In this document: one piece after another, positions 19,627 to 28,495 of the stretch | How the letters are laid out: each line of letters begins with the position of its first letter | Position numbering within the stretch: the first letter of the stretch is position 1 | From: Marinobacter shengliensis | GTDB taxonomy: Bacteria > Pseudomonadota > Gammaproteobacteria > Pseudomonadales > Oleiphilaceae | Direction of reading: 5' to 3' | Assembly (NCBI RefSeq): GCF_003007715.1 | Contig: NZ_PXNO01000008.1 | Location: 36,074 to 100,073 of the forward strand | DNA length: 64,000 bases | Notes under the pieces: model-generated | The model's input: the letters and a program-made list of their open reading frames with translations, nothing else | Databases searched by the model: none | What the model was told of the DNA's origin: nothing | Translations under genes and position numbers: made by a program

Positions 19627-20898
19627 ATGAAACTCTCTGCTTTTGGTCGTAAGTTCACCGCCGACGCCGGTATCACCTCCCTGATGGATGACCTGGGTAA
19701 CGCCATGGCCTCCGGTGAGGGGATGATCATGATGGGAGGCGGTAATCCCGGGCATATTCCCGAGATTCAGGAGCGGGTGCAGGAAATTCTGGCGGGTATC
19801 GCGGCAGATGAGGGGCAGATGCGCCGGCTGGTCGGGATTTATGATCCCCCCCAGGGTGAGAAGCAGTTTATCGCCTCGCTGGCGGAATTGCTGAACAAGA
19901 AATACAACTGGGGGCTGAAGCCCGAGAACATCGCCCTGACCAATGGCAGCCAGGCGGCGTTCTTCATGCTGTTCAACATGTTTGGCGGCGACTATGGCGA
20001 TGGCCACCGTAAACACATCCTGCTGCCCCTGGCGCCGGAATACATTGGCTATGCCGATGCTGGTATCGAGCCCGGTCTGTTTCAGGCGGTCAGGCCCGAC
20101 ATTTCCTTCACCGACGCCCATGAGTTCAAGTATCGGGTGGATTTTGATGCGGTGGAAGTGACCGGTGAAACCGGCGCCATCTGCGTATCCCGCCCCACCA
20201 ACCCGACCGGCAATGTGATTACTGATGAAGAGCTGGCAAGGCTCGAAGGCCTGGCCCGGCAGCACGATATTCCGTTGATTGTCGACGGCGCCTACGGCAC
20301 ACCCTTCCCGAGCCTACTGTTTGTGGACGCCCAGCCCACCTGGAACGAGCAGATTATTCTGTGCCTGAGTTTGTCCAAGCTGGGTCTGCCGGCGGCTCGC
20401 ACGGGTATCGTGATTGCGGCGGAGCCGATTATCAAGGCGTTGTCTGGCATTAACGCCATCATGAACCTGGCGACCGGAAGTTTTGGTGCCATGCTGGCCG
20501 AGCCTTTGGTGCGCTCTGGTGAGATCCTGTCACTGAGCCGTGATGTGGTTTGTCCGTTCTATAAAGCCAAGATGAAAAGAGCTGTGGAGGCGTTTCGTGA
20601 CGCCATGGGTGAGGACAGTTGCCGCTGGTACATCCACAAACCAGAAGGCGCCATGTTCCTGTGGCTGTGGTTTCCTGATCTGCCGATTTCCAGCCTGGAG
20701 CTGTATCAGCGGCTTAAGCAGAGAGGGGTGTTGGTGGTGTCTGGCCACTATTTCTTCCCGGGCTTGCCAGAAGATGACTGGCGCCACCGTCACGAATGCC
20801 TGCGCGTAACCTATTCTCAGGACGACGCGCAGGTGGCAGAAGGGCTGAGGATTATCGCGGATGAGGTCAAAGTGGTCTGGGCGGAATCCGGCCGCTAG
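19627..20898 (+). CDS. avtA: Valine--pyruvate aminotransferase
   Basis: 423 residues from ATG 19627; an upstream GTG at 19603 is less likely because MKLSAFGRKFT matches the expected N-terminus. A fold-type I PLP enzyme: LTNGSQAAFFMLFNMF near residue 105, RPTNPTGNVI near 190, and the PLP-binding lysine in LSLSKLGLPAARTG near 250. It interconverts valine and alanine keto acids in branched-chain amino acid metabolism. Convergent with the DUF3108 gene, 23 bp apart. Confidence 0.9.
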   Translation: MKLSAFGRKFTADAGITSLMDDLGNAMASGEGMIMMGGGNPGHIPEIQERVQEILAGIAADEGQMRRLVGIYDPPQGEKQFIASLAELLNKKYNWGLKPENIALTNGSQAAFFMLFNMFGGDYGDGHRKHILLPLAPEYIGYADAGIEPGLFQAVRPDISFTDAHEFKYRVDFDAVEVTGETGAICVSRPTNPTGNVITDEELARLEGLARQHDIPLIVDGAYGTPFPSLLFVDAQPTWNEQIILCLSLSKLGLPAARTGIVIAAEPIIKALSGINAIMNLATGSFGAMLAEPLVRSGEILSLSRDVVCPFYKAKMKRAVEAFRDAMGEDSCRWYIHKPEGAMFLWLWFPDLPISSLELYQRLKQRGVLVVSGHYFFPGLPEDDWRHRHECLRVTYSQDDAQVAEGLRIIADEVKVVWAESGR

Positions 20899-20921
20899 GG
20901 CCGGAGCCGCTCGACGGGTAA

Positions 20922-21671
20922 TCAGTCCCGAATGGTCGCGTCTTTCAGCTTCAGCTCGTATTCGCTGCCATCCGGCTCCACCTGCAGTAATCTGAGCAGC
21001 AGGTGGCCCTGGTTTGGATCTATCCACATCAGCGTCTGGCGCTTGGAATCCTCGCCTCGCACCTTTTCCACCTTCAGGGTTTGCGTTGTCTGGCCATTGG
21101 TGTTGATGGAGCTGTCGTCGTCAACAACCGCAAAACGATCCTCGTTATAACGGCCTTTATCAATGATGTTGTAGGTCAGATCCCGTTCACCGGCTTTTAG
21201 ATCCTGGTGCATCTGTAGCTGGAAGCCCAGTGGGTCCAGCGCCCCGTCCTGGAGTTCCAGTTCAAAGGATTTGCCTCGGTATTTCCCTGTTGCAATACCT
21301 GTCTGCCAGTCGAAATCTATGGACTGCTCCCGATTCCGAATCATCAGGCCTTTGAGGCTGTAGCGGTAGCGAAGCGGAACCACGCGGTCATCTTCCCAGA
21401 GAAGGACCACCGATTCGTCTATATCTGCAATAAACGACCTTACCTCTGTGCGATACAGCCACACATTATTGCCCTGATCGGTCAGGCTGCGTTTGCCAGC
21501 GCCACTGAGGCTGATGCCTTTTGACATGGACGCAGAGTAGGTGGCCTCGTGGGGGAAGAGGGCTGGGGTCGTGTCTTGAGTATCGGCGGCGGCAACCGTT
21601 ATCGAGGCCAAACCGAACCAGAGTCCGGCCAGCCAGGTAACGATGCGCAAGGACGCTCTGAGTGTCTTCAT
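20922..21671 (-). CDS. Exported DUF3108 domain protein
   Basis: 249 residues with an N-terminal signal peptide (LAGLWFGLASITVAAADT, cleavage near residue 29). The mature part is beta-rich and matches DUF3108 (PHEATYSASMSKGISLSGAG, DPLGFQLQMHQDLKAG), a periplasmic family of unknown role. It lies 72 bp downstream of purN on the same strand; purM-purN followed by a DUF3108 gene is a recurrent marine gammaproteobacterial order. Confidence 0.8.
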   Translation of the reverse strand: MKTLRASLRIVTWLAGLWFGLASITVAAADTQDTTPALFPHEATYSASMSKGISLSGAGKRSLTDQGNNVWLYRTEVRSFIADIDESVVLLWEDDRVVPLRYRYSLKGLMIRNREQSIDFDWQTGIATGKYRGKSFELELQDGALDPLGFQLQMHQDLKAGERDLTYNIIDKGRYNEDRFAVVDDDSSINTNGQTTQTLKVEKVRGEDSKRQTLMWIDPNQGHLLLRLLQVEPDGSEYELKLKDATIRD

Positions 21672-21743
21672 CCGGAGCCTCTTTCACTGTATGTGTTTGC
21701 GACAGTGTAGCTTTTCAAAAGCCCGAGGGGGATGACAATCTGT

Positions 21744-22406
21744 TCAGCTGGCGGGTAAGCGCATGGGTTGTGACAGGGGGGCGCCATCAAAGAGCACGCC
21801 GTCACTCGCCAGTTGAATCCGGCCTTCACAGAACCAGCGAACCACGATCGGGTATAGCACGTGCTCCTGTTGCTGAACCCGCTCCGCCAGTGAGTCAGGC
21901 GTATCGTTTTCCTGCACGGCTACCTCGGCCTGGGCAATCACCGGCCCGCCGTCCAGTTCTTCCGTCACAAAGTGGATGGACACGCCATGCACTTTGTCGC
22001 CAGCTTCCAGTACTCTCTGGTGCGTGTTCAGGCCGGTATAAGCTGGCAGCAGGGACGGGTGAATGTTCAGCATCTTGCCGCGGAAGGCCCGAACAAAGTC
22101 TTCGGTCAGAATCCGCATGAAGCCTGCCAGCACAATCAGATCCGGGTTGTGGCGGCGGATCTCGGCCATCAGGGCGCCGTCGAATTCCTCACGGCTGCCA
22201 TAGTCCTTGTGATTGATCACAAAGGTTTTGATATTCGCCTGGGCTGCCCGTTCCAGGGCAAAGGCACCGGGTTTGTTGCAGCCTACGGCCACAATGTCGC
22301 CCGGGAAGTCCCGGTCCCGCGAGGCGTCAATCAACGCCTGCAGGTTGGTGCCGCTGCCGGAGGCCAGTACCAGGATGGTCGGGAGTGGCGCGGGATCAGC
22401 CTTCAT
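21744..22406 (-). CDS. purN: Phosphoribosylglycinamide formyltransferase
   Basis: A 220-residue purine biosynthesis enzyme adding a formyl group from 10-formyl-THF to GAR. Motifs: [14 protein letters not shown] (residues 11-24), [26 protein letters not shown] with the catalytic Asn/His, and [13 protein letters not shown] with the catalytic Asp. Overlaps the purM stop by 4 bp, so the two are coupled. Length and motif order are standard. Confidence 0.97.
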   Translation of the reverse strand: MKADPAPLPTILVLASGSGTNLQALIDASRDRDFPGDIVAVGCNKPGAFALERAAQANIKTFVINHKDYGSREEFDGALMAEIRRHNPDLIVLAGFMRILTEDFVRAFRGKMLNIHPSLLPAYTGLNTHQRVLEAGDKVHGVSIHFVTEELDGGPVIAQAEVAVQENDTPDSLAERVQQQEHVLYPIVVRWFCEGRIQLASDGVLFDGAPLSQPMRLPAS

Positions 22407-23467
22407 GCTGTGAGTAGTCCCGGTGCGTAGCGCACTTTCGGCTCATCATCGGCTGAGCTGGCCGCTTCAATGACGCCTACCTGCCATACTTTCTCGCCCA
22501 TGGCATTCAGGGCATCCATGGCCAGCTCTTTCTGGTCGGCAGGAACGCAGACAATCATGCCGATACCGCAGTTAAAGGTGCGGTACATTTCCTCGCTGGC
22601 GACACCGCCGGAGTTTTGCAGCCATTGGAATACCGGTGGTAGTTCCCAGCTCTGGGTGTCGATGGCGGCAACTGTGCCAGCCGGCAGCACTCTGGGGATA
22701 TTCTCAGGCAGGCCGCCGCCGGTGATGTGAGACAGGGCCCGCACGTCCACTTCACGAATCAGTTGCAGTATGTTCTTCACGTAAATGCGGGTGGGCGCCA
22801 TCAGAGCGTCAGCCAGGGTGCTGTCGCCCATGGGCTGGCTCAGGTCGGCACCGCTGACTTCAATGATCTTGCGAATCAGTGAGTAGCCGTTGGAATGCGG
22901 GCCGGAGGAGCCCAGGGCCAGCATCACATCACCCGGCTGGGTGCGGCTGCCATCGATGACTTCAGTACGCTCTACAATGCCCACACAGAAACCGGCCAGG
23001 TCATAGTCTTCGCCTTCGTACATGCCCGGCATTTCGGCGGTTTCGCCACCCACCAGTGCACAGCCGGACAACTCGCAGCCCTTGCCGATGCCGTCCACGA
23101 CCTGGGCGGCAATATCCACGTTCAGCTTGCCGGTAGCGTAATAATCCAGGAAAAACAGGGGCTCTGCGCCGCCTACGATCAAATCGTTCACGCACATGGC
23201 GACCAGATCAATGCCGATGCTGTCGTGCTTTTCGAGTTGCATGGCCAGGCGCAGTTTGGTGCCAACGCCGTCGGTGCCCGAGACCAGTACCGGCTCCCGG
23301 TAACCGGCCGGGATGGAGACCATGGCGCCGAAGCCGCCAAGCCCGCCGAGGACTTCGGGGCGGCGGGTACGGGCTGCCGTGTTCTTGATGCGGTTGACCA
23401 GATCGTTACCTGCGTCGATATCAACGCCGGCATCGCGATAGGTGAGGGAAGGCTTCTGTTCGCTCAT
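22403..23467 (-). CDS. purM: Phosphoribosylformylglycinamidine cyclo-ligase
   Basis: 354 residues; closes the imidazole ring to AIR in purine synthesis. Motifs: [18 protein letters not shown] at the N-terminus, [27 protein letters not shown] and [14 protein letters not shown], all hallmark PurM/PurL-fold sequences. First gene of purM-purN-DUF3108. The 190-bp gap to the divergent DUF2066 gene should hold both promoters. No PurR-type operator was identified by eye. Confidence 0.97.
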   Translation of the reverse strand: MSEQKPSLTYRDAGVDIDAGNDLVNRIKNTAARTRRPEVLGGLGGFGAMVSIPAGYREPVLVSGTDGVGTKLRLAMQLEKHDSIGIDLVAMCVNDLIVGGAEPLFFLDYYATGKLNVDIAAQVVDGIGKGCELSGCALVGGETAEMPGMYEGEDYDLAGFCVGIVERTEVIDGSRTQPGDVMLALGSSGPHSNGYSLIRKIIEVSGADLSQPMGDSTLADALMAPTRIYVKNILQLIREVDVRALSHITGGGLPENIPRVLPAGTVAAIDTQSWELPPVFQWLQNSGGVASEEMYRTFNCGIGMIVCVPADQKELAMDALNAMGEKVWQVGVIEAASSADDEPKVRYAPGLLTA

Positions 23468-23658
23468 GGAAATGTAACCGTTGGCCTGTGGGTCAGGCGG
23501 CGGATTTTAACAGGTGCGCACGGGCGCTCCAACCGGAATTCGGCAATGCGTGCAAATATTCAGGGTACATCATTGCCAACCTGCAACGGGGCCTTGCTAC
23601 TCACGCCTGTGGTGATGGTGTATCCTGTGCGCCAATCATGGGAACGGCAGGGTGTTAC

Positions 23659-24960
23659 ATGACTGGAACGGAAAAAAATGACGTTCGGACTTTCCGGGCA
23701 ATGACTCTGTGGCTGGTGATGGCCGGGGCATTGTCAATGCTGTTTGCCGGGACTGCGTCGGCAGTCACGGTGTCGGGATTGTATAATATTGAGGTAGCGG
23801 TCGACGGTACTGGCACGAATGATCTCCAGGCAGGTTATGCCGAGGGTTTGCGGCGGGTGATGGTCAGGGTTTCCGGTACGCGGGACGTACTGCAACTTGA
23901 GGGCATAAACGATGTGCTCAAAGATGCAGAATCCCTGCTGCTGTCCTACCAGGTGCGTCGTGAGAGTGGGGAGTCCAGGTTGCAGATGAGCTTTGGGGCG
24001 GTTGGCGTCAATCGCGCCCTGGCTTCAATTAATGCCCCGGTCTGGGGTGCAAATCGACCACTCACACTGGTTTGGGCTGCTATTGAAGACCGCGGTGAAC
24101 GCAAGCTGCTGACTGCAGCAGCGGATGATGGCGAACAGGGTGACAGCGCCGTTGCTGATTGGCGCAGGGCGTTCCTGGCGGCAGCGGAAGAGCGCGGCTT
24201 ACCCCTGGCCTTCCCGCCGCAGAGTGTCCAGGGAGACCGGGCGCTGCTGTCGGATCTCTGGGGCCAGTTTGTGGGCCGTATAAAGGAGGCATCGTCGGAT
24301 CTGTCTCATGATGCCCTGGCATTGATGCGTATTAGTCGCTCTGGTGGTCAATGGCGCGCAGGCTGGGTATTCGACGGTATGAGCATGGATGCCTCGGAGC
24401 AATCGGTGACCGCGGCAGACCCGGAAGAACTGGCACGGCGTGCTGTTGGTCGCTGGGCCGATGCCTATGCCAGCCGCTACGCGGTTGCTGCCGGCGAGGT
24501 AGGTGAGGCGCCGCGAGTGGATATCGTGCTTGAGGGCGTCAATTCCTTAGCGGACTACGGCAATGTCGGAAAAGCACTGAACAGCTTTACGCCAGTGGTG
24601 TCTGTTGGTGCTTCCCGGGTGCGTAATGAGCGTATGACCGTTCAGGTGACCTTCACAGGGGAACTGGACCAGCTGAAAGAGTACATTGCGCTTGATCCCC
24701 GCTTTGTGGTCATGGACGGGCAGCCAGAGGAAACCGTACCGGCACCGCGCAGTGCGACCGCAGTAGCGCCAGTTGCCGAACCGAACGGTGCTGAGGAACC
24801 GGGCGAGGCCGGCGACCAGTACCCGGAGGGTGCCATGTTCGTTTACCAGCCGCTCGATGACGGCGACGAACAGGATGCCGAGCAGGCGTTCGAATCCCTG
24901 TATCAGGTGCTTTACTATCGCTGGCAGCCGGCTCCGGTTGTCCGTGGTGGCGGCAGCTAG
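23659..24960 (+). CDS. Exported DUF2066 domain protein
   Basis: 433 residues from ATG 23659, which places a signal peptide (MTLWLVMAGALSMLFAGTASA) near the N-terminus; a longer reading from 23488 crosses the purM promoter region. The mature part (YAEGLRRVMVRVSGT, SYQVRRESGESRLQMSF) matches DUF2066, a periplasmic family of unknown function commonly found between purM and hda. A Pro/Ala/Glu-rich low-complexity stretch lies near residues 355-385. It ends 20 bp before the next gene. Confidence 0.82.
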   Translation: MTGTEKNDVRTFRAMTLWLVMAGALSMLFAGTASAVTVSGLYNIEVAVDGTGTNDLQAGYAEGLRRVMVRVSGTRDVLQLEGINDVLKDAESLLLSYQVRRESGESRLQMSFGAVGVNRALASINAPVWGANRPLTLVWAAIEDRGERKLLTAAADDGEQGDSAVADWRRAFLAAAEERGLPLAFPPQSVQGDRALLSDLWGQFVGRIKEASSDLSHDALALMRISRSGGQWRAGWVFDGMSMDASEQSVTAADPEELARRAVGRWADAYASRYAVAAGEVGEAPRVDIVLEGVNSLADYGNVGKALNSFTPVVSVGASRVRNERMTVQVTFTGELDQLKEYIALDPRFVVMDGQPEETVPAPRSATAVAPVAEPNGAEEPGEAGDQYPEGAMFVYQPLDDGDEQDAEQAFESLYQVLYYRWQPAPVVRGGGS

Positions 24961-24980
24961 GCGACGGCGGAGGTCTGCGC

Positions 24981-25541
24981 GTGACTTTGCAGCGTTGGCG
25001 ATGGATTCCCAATGCCCTGACATTCCTGCGGATACTGCTCATTATTCCGTTCGCGTGGGCATTGCTGGAGGGGAATTATCGCCAGTCGCTGTTGATTTTC
25101 TTTCTTGCTGCCGCAACTGATGCTTTGGACGGCTTTCTGGCACGGCAGTTTAACTGGCGTTCCCGGCTTGGGGCCATTGCCGATCCGCTGGCTGATAAGG
25201 CATTGCTGATCACCGCTTACCTGATGCTGACCATCACCGGAATTATTCCGCTTTGGCTCTTCGCACTGGTGCTTGGCCGCGATCTGGTCATTGTCGGCGG
25301 TGCATTGATGTATCACTATGGTGTTGGCCGTTTTGAGATGGAGCCGAGTATTCCGGGCAAGATCAATACCTTTATTCAGATTCTCGTGGCGTTGGCGATT
25401 ATCATTCTGATGGCAGACCTGCCAATGCAGCCCTGGGTAATGGACGTTGGCATATTGCTGGTTGCCTTGTCGGCCATATTCAGCGGCTGCCATTACATTC
25501 TGATTTGGGGTGCGCGCGCCTGGAGAGCCAAACGCTCATGA
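24981..25541 (+). CDS. CDP-alcohol phosphatidyltransferase family protein
   Basis: A 186-residue membrane enzyme with the diagnostic CDP-alcohol motif D-G-x2-A-R-x8-G-x3-D-x3-D seen in DALDGFLARQ and LGAIADPLADK. Five to six hydrophobic segments. Likely makes a phosphatidyl-alcohol such as phosphatidylglycerol phosphate from CDP-diacylglycerol, but a paralogue with another acceptor cannot be excluded. Start GTG 24981. Its stop overlaps the hda ATG. Confidence 0.85.
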   Translation: MTLQRWRWIPNALTFLRILLIIPFAWALLEGNYRQSLLIFFLAAATDALDGFLARQFNWRSRLGAIADPLADKALLITAYLMLTITGIIPLWLFALVLGRDLVIVGGALMYHYGVGRFEMEPSIPGKINTFIQILVALAIIILMADLPMQPWVMDVGILLVALSAIFSGCHYILIWGARAWRAKRS

Positions 25542-26236
25542 CCACGTCACAGATGGTTCTCGGGGTGAAGCTCCGTGACGACGCCCGGTTTGATAACTTC
25601 CATGGCGATCGCAATCGAGATGCGGCGCTCCGGCTGGAGGCAGTTTGCACGCAGCCGGCCGGAGCACCTGTTGTGGTGATCTGCGGCGACTCCGACACCG
25701 GCAAAAGCCATTTGTTGCAAGCGGTCTGTCATTTTGCCGAGCAGCGGGGCCAGAGCGCTGTGTGCATCAGTATCGGTGAGTTGATGCCGTTTGGGCCTGA
25801 GGCGCTTGCGGGATTGGAAGGGCATGACGTGGTCTGCCTGGATGATCTTGACCTGATTGCGGGCGATGCGCACTGGGAGGAGGCCGTTTTCCATCTGTAC
25901 AACCGGATTCTGGACCGCCAGGGGCTGTTGATGGTGACCCTGTCGGAGGTGCCGGCGGCGTTGCCGTTCGGTCTCGCTGACCTTGGTTCCCGGCTGGCAC
26001 ACGGCTTGCTGGTTCAGCTTGGTGTTTACCGGGATGAAGACCGGTCAAGAATTTTGATGGCCAGGGCCGAGCAGCGTGGTCTGGTGATGAGCGATGATGT
26101 GGCCGGATTTATCATGCGCCGGGCTCCACGCCGCCTTGGTCAACTGCTTGGGATTCTGGACACGCTGGATGAGAACTCCCTGCAGGCCCAGCGGAGATTG
26201 ACCATTCCGTTCGTGAAGTCGGTAATGGGATGGTAG
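25538..26236 (+). CDS. hda: DnaA regulatory inactivator Hda
   Basis: 232 residues from ATG 25538, overlapping the previous stop. An AAA+ protein that with the beta clamp stimulates DnaA-ATP hydrolysis and so limits re-initiation. An N-terminal clamp-binding-like QMVLGVKL is at residues 6-13; the P-loop region is CGDSDTGKSHLLQ, and DVVCLDDLDLIAG is the Walker B. The C-terminal part matches DnaA domain III (RAPRRLGQLLGILDTLD). The neighbourhood purN-purM-hda is standard. Confidence 0.93.
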   Translation: MTTSQMVLGVKLRDDARFDNFHGDRNRDAALRLEAVCTQPAGAPVVVICGDSDTGKSHLLQAVCHFAEQRGQSAVCISIGELMPFGPEALAGLEGHDVVCLDDLDLIAGDAHWEEAVFHLYNRILDRQGLLMVTLSEVPAALPFGLADLGSRLAHGLLVQLGVYRDEDRSRILMARAEQRGLVMSDDVAGFIMRRAPRRLGQLLGILDTLDENSLQAQRRLTIPFVKSVMGW

Positions 26237-26275
26237 TGACGGATTTATAACCATAAAGGCCATTGGAGAGACGAC

Positions 26276-27073
26276 ATGAGACGGGTTGTATTCAATCAGA
26301 AAGGCGGTGTGGGTAAGTCCAGCATCACCTGTAACCTGGCGGCGATCAGCGCGGCCCGGGGCAAGCGCACCCTGGTGGTGGATCTGGATCCGCAAGGTAA
26401 CTCAACACACTATCTGCTGGGTAAGCCGGCATCTGAACTGAAAGATACCGCAGCGGATCTTCTGGAGCAGACCGTTGCCTTCAGTATGTTCACCCGCCGC
26501 CCGGATGAGTTTGTGCATGCCTCATCTTTCAACAATCTGTTTGTTCTGCCGTCCAGCCCGGAGCTGGACTTCCTGGAGCGCAAACTCGAAGCCAAGCACA
26601 AGATCTACAAGCTCCGTGAATTTCTGAAAAAGCTCAGCGATTCTTTCGATGAGATCTACATCGATACCGCGCCCGCCCTGAATTTCTACACCCGCTCGGC
26701 CTTGATTGCGGCTCAGCGGTGTTTGATTCCTTTCGACTGTGATGATTTCTCACGCCAGGCGTTGTACAACATTCTTCATGAAATCAAAGAGCTGCAGGAA
26801 GATCACAATCAGGAGCTGGTGGTGGAGGGTATCATTGCCAACCAGTTCCAGCCGCGTGCCAGCCTGCCCAAACAGTTGGTGAAAGAACTCACGGAGGAGG
26901 GGTTGCCAGTGTTGCCGGTGCGGCTATCCAGCTCGGTGAAAATGAAAGAATCCCATCAAAGCCGGCAGCCGCTGATTCATATGGCACCCAAGCACGCATT
27001 GACCCGCCAGTTTGAAGACCTGTACCGGGTATTGCATGGTGAGTCGGTTGAACTTGAGCCCTTGGCCGACTGA
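26276..27073 (+). CDS. Orphan ParA-family ATPase
   Basis: 265 residues. The deviant Walker A is NQKGGVGKSSITCNLA at residues 6-21, and Walker A' and B appear in VVDLDPQGNSTHYLLG and EIYIDTAPALNFYT. No ParB-like gene or parS-like repeats are seen nearby, so this is not the chromosomal segregation pair. Orphan ParAs position cargo such as chemotaxis clusters, flagella or enzymes; which cargo is unknown here. Transcribed with hda (40-bp gap) and yqcC (10-bp gap). Confidence 0.85.
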   Translation: MRRVVFNQKGGVGKSSITCNLAAISAARGKRTLVVDLDPQGNSTHYLLGKPASELKDTAADLLEQTVAFSMFTRRPDEFVHASSFNNLFVLPSSPELDFLERKLEAKHKIYKLREFLKKLSDSFDEIYIDTAPALNFYTRSALIAAQRCLIPFDCDDFSRQALYNILHEIKELQEDHNQELVVEGIIANQFQPRASLPKQLVKELTEEGLPVLPVRLSSSVKMKESHQSRQPLIHMAPKHALTRQFEDLYRVLHGESVELEPLAD

Positions 27074-27083
27074 TCGGGTGACC

Positions 27084-27410
27084 ATGAGTAATCGAGTGGA
27101 CCAGGTAACCGACAGCCTGCTGAGAATCGAGATTGAGCTCCGGCGGATGGACGTCTGGGAGGCGAGCCCACCACCGGAGCATGCGTTCCGGAGCACCCAG
27201 CCGTTCTGTCTCGACACTATGGAGTTCACCCAGTGGCTGCAGTTTGTCTTCTTGCAGAAAATGAAAGCGCTGGTGGAGGCGGGGCAACCGTTACCCTCGG
27301 TATCTGGCATTGCGCCCATGGCGGAAGAGCATTTTCGGGGGCGGGCGCAGTCAGGCCAGCGCCTTGTTGAGGCGCTGGAAGAGATAGACCGGTTGTTGTC
27401 TGGTCGTTGA
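27084..27410 (+). CDS. yqcC: YqcC family protein
   Basis: 108 residues from ATG 27084. FRSTQPFCLDTMEFTQWLQFVF and LPSVSGIAPMAEEHF match YqcC (DUF446), a small helical cytosolic protein that in E. coli is encoded beside truC. Here it instead follows an orphan ParA gene. Function unknown. Convergent with nadC, 21 bp apart. Confidence 0.82.
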   Translation: MSNRVDQVTDSLLRIEIELRRMDVWEASPPPEHAFRSTQPFCLDTMEFTQWLQFVFLQKMKALVEAGQPLPSVSGIAPMAEEHFRGRAQSGQRLVEALEEIDRLLSGR

Positions 27411-27431
27411 GTTCGACGCGAGGCGGTGGAA

Positions 27432-28271
27432 TCAGTCCAGCCGCATGGAGAGGTCGATCGCTCTGACGTCTTTGGTCAGGGCGCCGATGGAGATGTAATC
27501 CACCCCGGTTTCCGCCACCGGTACCAGTGTCTGGGCATTGATGCCGCCGGAAGCTTCCAGTTTTGCCTTGCTGGCGGTAATTCGCACGGCTTCAACCATG
27601 TCCTCAAGCGAGAATTCATCCAGCATAATGATGTCGGCGCCCGCGCTCAGGGCCTGATTCAGCTCGTCCATCGATTCCGTTTCTACCTCCACCGGGCGGC
27701 CCGGTGCAATGCGTCGAGCTTCACTGATGGCGTTGGCAATCGAGCCGCATGCGGCAATGTGGTTTTCCTTGATCAGAAAGGCATCCCACAGACCCAGGCG
27801 ATGATTGTGGCAATCCCCGCAGGTGACCGCGTATTTTTGCGCCAGTCGCATGCCAGGCAGGGTTTTCCGGGTATCCAGTAATCGTGCACCGGTGTGGGCG
27901 ACCTTCGCCGCGTAGGCTGCGCAGGTGGTGGCAACGCCAGACAGTGTTTGCAGCCAGTTAAGGGCGGCTCGCTCTGCGGTCAAGAGTGATCGGGCCGGGC
28001 CAGCCATCCGGAAGATAACGTCATCGGCCGCCAGATCATCGCCGTCTTTGCAAAACCAGGTCAGTTCCACTGCCGGGTCTACCTGGCGGAATACTTCCTC
28101 AACCCAGGCTCGTCCTGACAGGCGTGCCGGTTCGCGAGTGATCACCCGGCCGGTTGCGGTTTTGTCCGCCGGAATCAGCATGGCGGTAATGTCGCCGTCA
28201 CCAATGTCCTCGCGAAGGCTTTGGGCAACGGATTCAATTCGGGCCTGGCGGAGCAGTTCAGGGGCAATCAT
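27432..28271 (-). CDS. nadC: Nicotinate-nucleotide pyrophosphorylase (carboxylating)
   Basis: 279 residues from ATG 28271; an upstream alternative at 28397 adds unrelated sequence. De novo NAD enzyme making nicotinate mononucleotide from quinolinate and PRPP. Motifs: [12 protein letters not shown] at the N-terminus, [19 protein letters not shown] with the Arg-Lys active site, [18 protein letters not shown] and [14 protein letters not shown]. The single-domain length fits. Divergent from the DUF1631 gene. Confidence 0.96.
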   Translation of the reverse strand: MIAPELLRQARIESVAQSLREDIGDGDITAMLIPADKTATGRVITREPARLSGRAWVEEVFRQVDPAVELTWFCKDGDDLAADDVIFRMAGPARSLLTAERAALNWLQTLSGVATTCAAYAAKVAHTGARLLDTRKTLPGMRLAQKYAVTCGDCHNHRLGLWDAFLIKENHIAACGSIANAISEARRIAPGRPVEVETESMDELNQALSAGADIIMLDEFSLEDMVEAVRITASKAKLEASGGINAQTLVPVAETGVDYISIGALTKDVRAIDLSMRLD

Positions 28272-28495
28272 GTCGGGTTTCCGGCGGTCTGGGTGAGTTG
28301 AAATCTGCGAGCCCGGCAATTCTACTGCCAGCCTGCCGTTTCGCAAAATGCCCTGGCCAATAACTGCTAAAATGTGACGCAGGTCGTTGTTACACAAAAG
28401 GTGACAAATTCTGACACAAGGTGACGATGATCGGCCGTATCATGTCATTAATAGAAATTCCCAGCGATATTGCCGATCAACACCGGAGCATCTCC

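Noticed and set aside
23488..23658. Extended N-terminus of the DUF2066 protein
   Set aside because: It would place about 57 extra residues before the signal peptide and cross the purM promoter region.
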